Assembly (NCBI RefSeq): GCF_016801865.2
Contig: NC_068938.1
Span: forward strand, 94,698,221 to 94,762,220
DNA from: Culex pipiens pallens
Lineage: Eukaryota > Arthropoda > Insecta > Diptera > Culicidae
Length of the DNA: 64,000 nt
Direction: 5' to 3'
The position numbers and the translations under genes were made by a program. The notes under the pieces are model-generated. The model had not been told where the DNA came from. It worked only from the letters and a program-made list of their open reading frames with translations, and did no database searches. Positions 10,653 to 20,945 of this stretch are shown piece after piece. Every line of letters begins with the position of its first letter. The stretch's first letter is position 1.

Positions 10653-10727
10653 GTCGCTCGAGGCGGGGTTCGATCCTCCGTCCTTTGGATTGGTAAGCAA
10701 AAATGCTAACCACTAGGCCATGGCGAC
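10653..10727 (-). repeat. Second, inverted tRNA-like module
   Basis: The minus strand begins GTCGCCATGGCCTAGTGGTT, a good A box with acceptor start, and ends GGATCGAACCCCG...GCGAC, a B-box-like T-arm with closing acceptor bases. It is oriented opposite to the head module 58 bp away. The known Culex Twin SINE has two tRNA-like units in the same direction, so this arrangement is different. Confidence 0.5.
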
Positions 10728-11190
10728 TTGGTGAACGTAGACTGGAATAAGGAACACTGTTACAGAGAGCGAGTTGTGGCGCTATAACCACGGCAAATAG
10801 TGTCCAGGGCATTCGTGGAAATACAATGTCCCATCCCAGAGGGTCCCGGAGTACCAAACCTTCTTAGCATGGTGCTTCCAACGAATACAAACAAATCGCG
10901 GAGCGTATGGTGGTGTGTCCCCACGCTTCTTCCTCCCCTGTCGATTCAAAATTGTGTTGTTATTTAAAAACTCAGTGCTCAAACTCAGCCCACTTCAAAC
11001 GAATCATGTCTCTGCGATATGACTTAACGGAGTAGGCCTGGCCACATTAACGCTTGTGATGTTCCAATGCATTCTAATGCAATGGCGCACTACAAATGTT
11101 AATTCTTGACAAGGAGAGTGCTAGGCGTCATCTAACCTAAGGCACTCTCCAGGATCCCTTCGAAAGATTGGCTGCGCTAGGGCCTGAATA

Positions 11191-11454
11191 GATTAGATTA
11201 GATTAGATTAGATTAGATTATATTAGATTAGATTAGATTAGATTAGATTAGATTAGATTAGATTAGATTAGATTAGATTAGATTAGATTAGATTAGATTA
11301 GATTAGATTAGATTAGATTAGATTAGATTAGATTAGATTAGATTAGATTAGATTAGATTAGATTAGATTAGATTAGATTAGATTAGATTAGATTAGATTA
11401 GATTAGATTAGATTAGATTAGATTAGATTAGATTAGATTAGATTAGATTAGATT
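11191..11454 (+). repeat. (GATTA)n microsatellite tail
   Basis: About 53 uninterrupted-phase copies of GATTA, with one T-for-G change near 11221. It forms the 3' end of the retroposon and abuts the right target duplication, so it is probably part of the inserted element. A short degenerate version ends the related fragment at about 6415-6435. Confidence 0.85.
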
Positions 11455-11476
11455 AGAGCCATTCCAGCTCAAATCA

Positions 11477-13120
11477 GGATTTTTTTGGTATTTTTGTACC
11501 CGACCCTCTCCGCTTTCAATGAAACGTTGTAGACATGTTATCCTAGGCCTATATAAGCCGTTTTTGTGTATATGCCGTATCTTGAAGCCGTTGCGTCTAG
11601 TGCGTCAATCCCGGGACAAAATTCCCGGGATTTTTTCAAAACCGGGAATTTTCATATTTTGTCCCGGGAATCCCCGAAATTGAAAAAAAAAACAAATTTT
11701 AGTCTGGAAATTCAGATTTTGTTGTGGATATAGATAAAAAGTTCAATACTTAGTAACCGAAAAAAAATTAAAAGCATTTATATTAGTAATCGGCTTTAAA
11801 TATTTTCCTTTTTATATTTTTTATTTCATTTTATATATTTTTAAAGGACTCGGTATTATAGTTACGAATATTTATGATTTTAAATTTGAAAATAGATTTT
11901 ATTTACCTACTTCACATCAAACACCGTCATCTGGGACAAATCAGGAGAAAGTAACGAATGAAGACAGCTGGTTTAACCAATTTTTGAGCATAATGTTTTG
12001 ATTTTTTTAAATTGATTTTGGTTTAAACAGTAACAGAACATAACAAATAATACACCGATTTCAAAATTTATTGCACTAAAACCTCCAGTCCCTATTAAGA
12101 CTTTGCTGTCTTTTTTTAGATGGAAGTATAATCTACAATTAATAGTTCAATTCAATTCAGTTTATTTCTTTAGTTTATCGACTAACAGTAGTTTTGTAAG
12201 TGCAGTTCAGAGTTTTGGGGGATCCTTTCAGCTGTGTATAATGCATTTATCACAATGGATGCAAATAAAGTTGGTTGTAAAGGAAACAGAAAACAGGAAA
12301 ACAACTCGCAAAAAACCTGTCACTTTTGCTAGAATAGAAGGGGGATAGGAGGAGGAAAAGGGTTTACAATTAATAGTTTTGAGCTAATTCTATGATTTTA
12401 AGCTTGAAAAACATAACAAATATAATGAAAATATATATTTTATGACTGTTTCAAAAATTTCTCGGAAATTCCCGGGATTCAAAAAATATTTTTCCCGTTT
12501 CCCGGAAAATTCAAAACCCGAGAAATTTGGACGCCCTAGTTGCATCGTATCAAAAAGTGATCAAAGACAAACTTGTAGGGAATTGGACGGGCTTTCTTAA
12601 AAAAATGCACTGAAAAAAAGTACATGCCACTTCTATGAGATTTTTTAATATTTATGTTTTAAAAGTAAATTTTAAGGTGACGTCAGGATTTTTTTTCGTT
12701 CAAAACTTTTGTGCAAATAACGTAAGATGTTAAAAAAAGACTCACGAAAGATGAAGGATCGTATGTTTCTCCTAAAAAATTTAAAAATCATTTACTATAA
12801 CTGTTTTTTTTTTAAGTGTTCTGTAGCCAAAATTTGTAAAAAAAAAACGGTAAGAATCGATTTTCCAGACAATTTTACATAAAAAGTCTCCATATTGACC
12901 AAAAAATAGCTGGTGGTTGGAGGTTTATGTCAATTTCTATATGACAGACTCGATTTTTCAGTCTGAAAAATAATTTAACTGGAAAGCTCTTTCAATTTCC
13001 CATAAGTTTGCCTTTGACAGCATTTCAAGCTTCATTACATTGCTCATAACTGAAAATAGAATATTTTTTTCATCGTGGTAGAAACCAGGTTAGTAAATAA
13101 GCCTACGTAAATATTAAAAC
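11477..13120 (-). repeat. Dispersed repeat family, copy A
   Basis: Outside the nested hAT element, this sequence aligns in reverse complement with 27980-28570 and 29640-29760. Shared landmarks include ACCCTCTCCG, GTAGACATGTTAT, GCCGTnnCATCGTATCAAA, CAAAGACAAACTTGT and CAATTTCCCATAAG. It carries two insertions (the retroposon at its left edge and the hAT at 11598) that copy B lacks, and lacks two that copy B carries. No coding potential is visible. Confidence 0.65.
11598..12538. mobile_element. Non-autonomous hAT-like element
   Basis: The left end TAGTGCGTC and right end ACGCCCTA are imperfect inverted repeats, followed by many CCCGGGAATTTT-type motifs in both orientations. Flanking 8-mers GTTGCGTC (11590-11597) and GTTGCATC (12539-12546) match at seven of eight bases. 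The window holds a paralogous unoccupied site: near 28545 the related repeat reads GAAGCCGTTTCATCGTATC on the minus strand without the 941-bp insert. The internal ORFs are short and not transposase-like. Confidence 0.8.
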
Positions 13121-13143
13121 GAGTCCAATAAAAACATTTTGTT

Positions 13144-13974
13144 GTAAGTAAAGTAAGTAAAGTAAGTAAAGTAAGTAAAGTAAGTAAAGTAAGTAAAGTA
13201 AGTAAAGTAAGTAAAGTAAGTAAAGTAAGTAAAGTAAGTAAAGTAAGTAAAGTAAGTAAAGTAAGTAAAGTAAGTAAAGTAAGTAAAGTAAGTAAAGTAA
13301 GTAAAGTAAGTAAAGTAAGTAAAGTAAGTAAAGTAAGTAAAGTAAGTAAAGTAAGTAAAGTAAGTAAAGTAAGTAAAGTAAGTAAAGTAAGTAAAGTAAG
13401 TAAAGTAAGTAAAGTAAGTAAAGTAAGTAAAGTAAGTAAAGTAAGTAAAGTAAGTAAAGTAAGTAAAGTAAGTAAAGTAAGTAAAGTAAGTAAAGTAAGT
13501 AAAGTAAGTAAAGTAAGTAAAGTAAGTAAAGTAAGTAAAGTAAGTAAAGTAAGTAAAGTAAGTAAAGTAAGTAAAGTAAGTAAAGTAAGTAAAGTAAGTA
13601 AAGTAAGTAAAGTAAGTAAAGTAAGTAAAGTAAGTAAAGTAAGTAAAGTAAGTAAAGTAAGTAAAGTAAGTAAAGTAAGTAAAGTAAGTAAAGTAAGTAA
13701 AGTAAGTAAAGTAAGTAAAGTAAGTAAAGTAAGTAAAGTAAGTAAAGTAAGTAAAGTAAGTAAAGTAAGTAAAGTAAGTAAAGTAAGTAAAGTAAGTAAA
13801 GTAAGTAAAGTAAGTAAAGTAAGTAAAGTAAGTAAAGTAAGTAAAGTAAGTAAAGTAAGTAAAGTAAGTAAAGTAAGTAAAGTAAGTAAAGTAAGTAAAG
13901 TAAGTAAAGTAAGTAAAGTAAGTAAAGTAAGTAAAGTAAGTAAAGTAAGTAAAGTAAGTAAAGTAAGTAAAGTA
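13144..13974 (+). repeat. 9-bp minisatellite (GTAAGTAAA)n
   Basis: About 92 tandem copies with no variant seen until the last unit, 831 bp in total. The minus strand reads as endless LLY or FTY codons in two frames, which is a by-product of the repeat and not a protein. Every unit contains GTAAGT, the consensus splice-donor hexamer. The near-perfect homogeneity implies recent expansion or assembly-sensitive length. Confidence 0.95.
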
Positions 13975-13980
13975 AATCAC

Positions 13981-16900
13981 GTAGACACTGACAATAAATC
14001 AAAAGATAGTACTGCGACCATATATCCAACTTTTAAATAAAGCTGAGATTGGTTAAACTCAAACGGAGCAGTTTTCCCAACTCTGTAGTCCATATAGCTT
14101 CATCTCACAAAAGGCAATCTCCTACGCAAGTGACTTCTTATGTCTTAAACTAGCACCTCCAAAAAATCAGACCGTTGAATTTCACAACTTTTTGCAAACC
14201 TCTTTCCAGACTAACAAATTCGCGGGGGTTGGATTAATTGCAATTCCACTTACCAGTGTGTTCACCCAAATCGGGTTACCTTAAGGCAATACCATTCATT
14301 CCAAACCGGAGATTGGTCCTGTGGACCGAAAATGGATTCCTGGTGAATGGAACCCCACACCAGGTCATTAAGCGATTCGATTGTATTACACAAACTTTTT
14401 GCGCAAAGTTATTGAGCGCCTACTGGATTTTAACGATGATGGCGGATTAACAAATTGAGTGATGATGTAAGGATCGATCGAGGATCCGGTGCGCGTGTAA
14501 GATGCCGATAAAGATCACGAATGATGCTGGCTGAGTAAGCAAACCGGCCACCGATGATGATCAGCCACGTGATTGATGAACATGATTCCGATGAGGATTC
14601 AGGAATAGGTCAAGATGCATCATCTGATTAAGACTATTGTTAGGTTTGCAAGTACAATTATATTTTAAAAATATCTCGTTCCAACTTAATTGAATCCAAC
14701 TCACAATTTTAATTATTCATAAATAGACCAAAACAAGCGTCTCACCACCGATTAGCCCACTGGGTGTTATGTTAAGCCAACTTCGCATAATTACTCGGAA
14801 GAACCGTTCCAAGATCAACATAGTTTGAGGGCAACTGCAGCAAAGGAAACAAAACAAACAACCTCAGCGCAAAATGTGCTACTCACGCAATTCTTCGCGC
14901 AAAGCATAATGACTTGAAATTGCAGCTCACGTCGAACCAAACCAGACACTTACAACATTTTACCATTATTCCACCGTTGCACTAATTGAAACCGATATAC
15001 CCATCGTCTCGTCATCCTCGTGACTTCGGGGCCTGGAAGCTCCCAGAATCCCCCACTGGCGGGAGATCTCGAACAAGTTCGCCGGACTTACGCACTTGGG
15101 GCGAAAATTGTGTCCCGGAAAATTGCAAATTCATGTTTCAGGTGCCCGGCCAGTCAGTCAGTCGTTCTGGTTCCAACAAAAGGTTTACGGGTGTGTTTTC
15201 GTCTGCAGTAATGACCTTTGATTTGGACGGACGGACTGTGGGCGCCAGCACTGACTGACTGACTGACTGGTGGTAATTGCTTAATTTCCTCCCATTTCTG
15301 GAGCAGAATTTGCCATCATTACCATTAAGAGGGCAAACTGCTTCGCAGAGCTTCGGACACGATTGATGGATGCTGAAGAACTTGGTTGGGGCAGTTATGC
15401 CACCCGGCCATGAATAAAGATCATACGTGGTTCTTGATGTTTCTACGAGTTATGTCGGCGGGATCTTCCGTGGCCATTGTTCGCGGAGGAGGACTTGGAC
15501 CTCTTAGACTTCCAGTTCTCGGGTGGGAGCCACCCACGATGCCCACGACCTTCAATTAGCATGTGGAATGAACAATAATTGAGTGCTAATTCGTTACGGG
15601 CGTCGTCGTCGTCGTCGGATGTGTAGCAGGTCGTTCGCATAAAATGTTAAATTATGTGCGTGATTATTGTTAAAGTGGAAACTGGAAACATTGTAAGTGG
15701 TTTGGGTGTAATTAATCATTTCAAGCTGGAATCTGAGGTGTGAAATATTTAAGTTGATGCTAGCCCAATTTGAAATGTCGGAAGTAAAAATAACTAATGA
15801 GACCTAACGCTTGAATTAATTTAAACAAAAGACTGTCAAAATTTAGCTGCTATAGTACAAACCAATAATTTTCAAGAAATTTTTAACAAAACAAAAATGT
15901 ATACAGTAATCACTGTTTACTCAGATTACTTAATGACCCTCGCCCAGCTATTGCCAGGAGCTTTCCCCCTGGGCATGGAACCAGCCATCGTTTGTCCACA
16001 ATCGCCAATCCAATGCAATGTCCATCGTTTGTGGCGATAAAGAGTAAAGATTTATCCTCCCTTTCCCGTTGGTAGTCCACGTTTTGTCGCTAAAGCCATT
16101 CCGTTCTAAGTACTTTGTCGCTTTAGGCTATCATAATCCTGTAACAGACAAGTGGGCTTTAAAATTCTATGGGAAATCTTTCACCACCACAGGTTTCAAA
16201 AGTCCAAGTCTGATCCCTGAGCGCTCGTTAGCCGTCGTCACTTTCGCAGGAAAATGGCATCTTATCAGCCGGCGTTCTCCTTGCAGAATCCGTCTGTCCC
16301 GAGAGGTTCTAACAGTGTTTCCAGCCCCGAAGCAGCAGGCAGGTCATCATTTGCACGAGGCTATCATTTCCATGTAAAACATATTCCGCTTGCGCAACAC
16401 CGCAAGCCCGAGGGAGCGGATGGGATTCTCTCTCTCTAATCATCCATCGTCAATTTACACTTGATCGTCGAGGAATCTTCACAGGTATCAGCACGGCAGT
16501 GGCTCGGGACAGCCGTTTCAGCCGTTGAGTTACTCAACAGGGGACCTGGACCCGGTTCATAATTTACTAATTTTCATTGCACAGATTAACTGGACAGCCA
16601 CGATGAGGCCGAGCTCGTTGAGGAAGAATGTGTAGACAGCTTTGAGCGCACATCTAATCAATGACCTTGAAGACCTTGAAGAGAGCGGGATTTCACGTGC
16701 CAACGGGGTATGACTAGCGCGAATGTGCTTCTATCGAAACGAAAGGGATTGGCCTCGGCCTCCAGACTCCAGAATTCACCGTAAAATGAGCGCTGGTGCA
16801 GAGGGTATTGTTGATCTTCCTCCATACTGGGAGGGGAATTCCGAAACCGCTTGCGAGATTTTGAAATTGATAAATTGATCGGCTTGCGCAACAGATTGTG

Positions 16901-17131
16901 CGATGGGATGGTAATGGTTTCACAGGTTACCTCCCTTTGCCAACGGATTAAAAAAAGTTTTTTAAACATTCACTATAAATAAAATCAAAACAATTATTAC
17001 AATTACAAATTACAAATATTACAAGAATATAATTAGAACTGTCTTGCTATCTTGTCGCACTTTGCTTTTTGACGTTCCGAGAAAACGCGTTTTAAGAGGC
17101 AGTATTTGTAGATTCTGCTCGGTTTGTTCTA
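13981..17131. other. Apparently single-copy DNA, no gene
   Basis: Mixed composition with GC-richer patches around 15000-15240 and 15440-15620. Short CTGA tetranucleotide (about 15254) and GTC (about 15600) repeats occur. Frames of 60-100 codons here lack domain resemblance and splice-supported structure. It may be intron or intergenic DNA with regulatory content that I cannot read. Confidence 0.4.
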
Positions 17132-18464
17132 GAGGTCGAGGTGCTCCGATTTGGATGAAACTTTCAGCATTTGTTTGTCTATACATGAGATGAACTCATG
17201 CCAAATATGAGCCCTCTACGACAAAGGGAAGTGGGGTAAAACGGGCATTGAAGTCTGAGGTCCAAAAAACATGAAAAATCTTAAAATTGCTCGCATTTCC
17301 GTAAAACTTCATCAATTCCAACTCTCTTAGATGCATTTGAAAGGTCTTTTGAAGCCCTTCAAAATGCGCTGTAGACATCCAGGATTGGTTTGACTTTTTC
17401 TCATAGCTTTTGCAAATTACTGTTTAAAATGGATTTTTTTAAAACCTTAATATCTTTTTGCAACAGCCTCCAACACCCATACTCCTATAGGTCAAAAGAT
17501 AGGTAATTTCATGGACTATAAGCTTACGGTATTAACTTTTTGGCCAATCGCAGTTTTTCTCATAGTTTTACGATTTTTCTAGAACAAACATTTTACAACG
17601 TTAGTTTTTGCCCTGTAGGCCAAGAAGACGGCTTTTTTGGTCTCAATTTTGTCATATTCGGAATCCTCGGTCAATTTCACTTAAGTTAGGAGTATTGGAA
17701 ATGTAATTTTGATTTAAAAAATAATTTAATAAAACATTTTTGAAAAAAGAAATAGATCTTCTTTACCCTATGATCAATACGTCAAATGCTGTATCAAGTA
17801 GGCGAAAACTTGTTTTACCCCTAATCCGACAAAATTCTAAATAATATTTTAATTAATTCTAAATGGCATTTTTTCCTATCAAATTCTTAATTCCAACACC
17901 TCAATCAAATGTAAAATTTTCTGAGGATTCCGAATATGTCAAAATTGAGACCAAAAAGTGCCGTCTTCTTGGCTTACAGGGCAAAAACTAACGTTGTAAA
18001 ATGTTTGCTCTAGAAAAATCGTAAAAATATGAGAAAAACTGCGATTGGCCAAAAAGTTAATACCGTAAGCTTATAGTCCATGAAATTACCTATCTTTTGA
18101 CCTATGGGAGTATGGGTGTTGGAGGCTGTTGCAAAAAGATATTAAGGTTTTAAAAAAATCCATTTTAAACATTAATTTGCAAAAGCTATGAGAAAAAGTC
18201 AAACCAATCCTGGATGTCTAAAGCACATTTTGAAGGGCTTCAAAAGACCTTTCAAATGCATCTAAGAGAGTTGGAATTGATGAAGTTTTACGGAAATGCG
18301 AGCAATTTTAAGATTTTTCATGTTTTTTGGACCTCAAACTTCAATGCCCGTTTTACCCCACTTCCCTTTGTCGTAGAGGGCTCATATTTGGCATGAGTTC
18401 ATCTCATGTATAGACAAACAAATGCTGAAAGTTTCATCCAAATCGGAGCACCTCGATACGACCT
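17132..18464. mobile_element. Fold-back element with ~550-bp arms
   Basis: The left arm, from AGGTCGAGGTGCTCC (17132) to about 17655, and the right arm, from about 17935 to GGAGCACCTCGATACGACCT (18445-18464), are near-identical reverse complements. The unpaired centre is about 280 bp. Arm landmarks include CAAATATGAGCCCTCTACGA and its complement at 18375-18395. The short frames in the arms mirror each other, as expected from repeat structure. No transposase is seen. Confidence 0.8.
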
Positions 18465-18614
18465 GTTTCACATCGGTGAAAAACTCGCTCCTAATGTTTG
18501 ACCTTGAATAAACAAAACCGAGAGCACGCAATGTAAACAATGAAAAACACGTTTTGATAGGCTGACCATTCTTTGGTCAGTTGGTGCATTTATATCAATT
18601 CAATTCAGGCTGTG

Positions 18615-20369
18615 GGTACGCACGAGAGCAAGCAGCAGTCAAGTGTTCAGTGCTCCAACGTTTTTTCGATTTTTTTCGCCGTAGTTTACCGTGATTAGCC
18701 GCGAGTTTACTCCTGCAGCATGCCAAAGGCCGGCCGTGGCCGTGGCAGTGCGAGTGCGGCCTCGAAAAACCCGCAAATTTCGTCTACCGGCCGTGTGCAA
18801 AAAGGTAAACAAACCAACGCCGTGTCGGCCGCCATCGCGCAGGGGAGCGTGAGCGCAGATGGAATCGATAAAAAGTTACTACATCCCGGGTATGTTCCGA
18901 GATCACCAGTGCGAACCCGTTCGGGTACCTCCGGTGCCACGACCAGTGGCACATCAACATCCGCCAACATCCCCATCAGGAACGAATTCCAGATGCTGAG
19001 CGACGACGAAGAAAACAACAACAACAACACCGACGGTAGCAGCACTACCGACGACGACGACGACGATGATGGTCGTGCACGGAAAAAAGTGCCGACGTCA
19101 AAAAAGAACAATTCTCCAACGGAACGAAGACCACCTCCAATTTTTGTTTTGGACACGTTGGCGGACGATGTTGACGAGTTGCTGGAAGGCCTCGGATATT
19201 GTCTGAAAATCGGTAAGTCGGCAGTGCAAGTGATCACACTGAACAGAAAAGATTTCGACCTGGTGCTTGAAGAACTGAAGCGCAGCAACTTCAACTTCTA
19301 CACATACGACCCAGAGAAGCCCCCTGTTAAGGTCGTCTTGCAGGGTTACCAAGACCGTCCGATCGCCAACCTGAAGCGACACCTCTCGAACGCCGGAATA
19401 AAACCACGGGAGATAAAAGTGTTCTCGCGAAAGACAACAGTCACAGGTACACACACCCTGTACCTGTTGTACTTCGACCGCGGCACCGTCAAGATCCAAG
19501 ATCTGCGGCGGACTAAGACGTTGGACGGTTTTTGGGTAAACTGGCGGTTTTACACCAAGAACCCGACGGACGTAGCGCAATGCCACCGTTGCCAGAAATT
19601 CGGCCACGGCTCGCGGAACTGCAACCTCCGGCCCCGCTGCGTGAAGTGCGGTGAGTCACACCTCTCGGAGGCGTGCGCACTGCCACGAAAGGCGGACTTG
19701 GGGGAAAACGCAGAACAAACCAAGCCACGCGTAAAGTGCGCGAACTGTGACGGCAACCGTACCGGCAATTATCGCGGATGCGTCGCGCGCTGTCTTACCT
19801 CGAGGAGCAGGAAAAGAGGAAGAAGAAAGCAGCAGCGTCCCACTCTCCTCAGCGAAGTACGAGCGCAGCCGTTCCTGCAGTTGGGCAGCGTACGGTTCCA
19901 GCGGACAACCCAGCGATCCCTCCTGGATGGGGGCGGTCGTTTGCCAGCGTGGTCGCTGCCGGTAGCGGCGATGCGGCCCAGCAAGGAGTCACCGGGGAAG
20001 ATCTCTTCACCCTGCCGGAGTTCTTTGCTCTCGCGGGGGAGATGATGACGCGGTTTCGGAGCTGCCGTAACAAGACAGAGCAATTTCTGGCCCTCGGGGA
20101 GCTGATGATCAAGCACATCTATAATTGATTATTTTTTGTCTGTGATCTAGTTTTAAGCTTTCTCTTTTTCTATCCTTTTCCCATTGCACTTTCTGTAAGT
20201 TTTTTGAAAACTTTTTCTTACTCCTGTCTACTCCATAGTTAAAAGTAATAATTTTTCGAATGAATTATGATGTAAAACACAGCTGAAAGGAACACCAAAA
20301 CTCTGTTATGTACCTAAATGAACTCATTGTAACTTGATTATTCACAAATAAAACCGAATTGAAATTTAA
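18615..20369 (+). mobile_element. ORF1-only jockey-type retroposon (half-LINE)
   Basis: A roughly 1.75-kb unit is bracketed by the 13-bp direct repeat AATTCAGGCTGTG (18602-18614 and 20370-20382). It has a 105-bp 5' leader, a Gag-like ORF1, about 230 bp of 3' UTR with an AATAAA-type signal near 20346, and an A-rich end. There is no endonuclease or reverse-transcriptase ORF. Because both ends and the target duplication are present, the missing ORF2 is not due to 5' truncation; the copy seems to have been inserted in this form. It must have been mobilised by another element's enzyme. Confidence 0.75.
18720..20128 (+). CDS. ORF1 Gag-like nucleic-acid-binding protein, frameshifted
   Basis: The ATG at 18720 opens a basic N-terminus, an acidic D/E/N tract (about residues 95-117), a PRE_C2HC-like region (about 200-265, KVVLQGYQDRPIANLKRHL) and three zinc knuckles: C288-x2-C291-x4-H296-x4-C301, C307-x2-C310-x3-H314-x4-C319, and a third (C340, C343, C354) where the usual His is Arg347. 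This order is typical of jockey-clade ORF1. The frame departs from the expected one at about 19778-19800: it runs on to 20045 with unrelated sequence, while the family-like C-terminus (SYLEEQEKRKKKAA onward) continues in another frame to the stop ending at 20128. A one-base-equivalent shift thus breaks this copy. Expected role is retroposon RNP assembly. Confidence 0.8.
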
Positions 20370-20382
20370 AATTCAGGCTGTG

Positions 20383-20723
20383 TCAAAATAGCACGACAAG
20401 ATTGCTAGAGTTTTTTTTTAATAGGACCTATAAACATATGAAAGACAACGGGACCTTTTCAAAAAAAAAAAAACCCATTTTTGGGTTTTGTTTAGTATCT
20501 TAGGATTAAAATCGAATTTTAGAGCTCTGTGAATATCAAAACGTGAGGAATTGTATGTTGCAAAATGGCGTTCTGAACTCAATTTGGACCAAAATGCATG
20601 TGCGGCATGTTAGCACGACGGCAACGAACTGTTAAGTAGAAAAAACAATGGGGTTAAAATCTGCCATTCAATGTTATTTAATATAAAAGTTTTTTAATGT
20701 TTTTTTGTTTTTTTTTTTTGTTT
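20383..20723. other. Flank of retroposon insertion, repeat DNA
   Basis: It begins TCAAAATAGCACGACAAGATT, whose complement resembles TTGCTATCTTGTCGCAC at 17043-17059. A larger inverted-repeat element may once have spanned both. No gene. Confidence 0.35.
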
Positions 20724-20945
20724 TTGAGTAATTCTTTACAAACTCACACAAAATCGGGAAAAATTGCCCCGACAACTCTTCGATTTGCGTGAAACTTTGT
20801 CCTTAAGGGTAACTTTTGTCCCTGATCACGAATCCTTGGTCCGATTTTTGATATGTCGTGATGGAGGGGCGGTACGAACCCAACATTTTTGAACATGCGA
20901 AAAAAGAGTTATTTTTCAATAATTTGCAGTTTGAAACGGTGAGTG
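20724..20945 (+). repeat. Single arm of the 24.2-kb fold-back family
   Basis: From GAGTAATTCTTTACAAACTC through GATTTGCGTGAAACTTTGTCC and GGAGGGGCGGTACGA to AAACGGTGA it matches 24162-24380. The match stops in a T-rich run, so the copy is truncated to one arm. Confidence 0.7.

Larger units (their letters stand above)
10518..11454 (+). mobile_element. tRNA-headed retroposon with (GATTA)n tail
   Basis: The element lies between two 22-bp direct repeats (10496-10517 and 11455-11476) that differ at one base and share CATTCCAGCTCAAATCA-type sequence, fitting a long target duplication from target-primed reverse transcription. It begins with a plus-strand tRNA-like module, has a second, inverted tRNA-like module, then about 460 bp of unknown body, and ends in a pentanucleotide tail. 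No open frame of significance. At 937 bp it is long for a SINE; the body may come from a LINE 3' end. Similar body fragments occur at 1041-1110 and 6359-6440. Confidence 0.7.

Noticed and set aside
5579..10727. Functional tRNA genes
   Set aside because: The cloverleaf-like units recur as modules of retroposons with tails and target duplications, and their arms vary between copies, so they are read as SINE heads.
13103..14029. 308- and 288-residue LLY and FTY repeat proteins on the minus strand
   Set aside because: They are translations of the 9-bp satellite, with open frames in several phases because the unit length is a multiple of three and has no stop in those phases.
17196..18396. Matching 60-codon frames on opposite strands at 17196-17378 and 18214-18396
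   Set aside because: They are the two arms of the same fold-back element, and sequence identity between the arms explains the similarity.
19098..19607. Minus-strand 169-codon frame opposite ORF1
   Set aside because: It is a shadow of the GC-rich ORF1 coding sequence, without domains.
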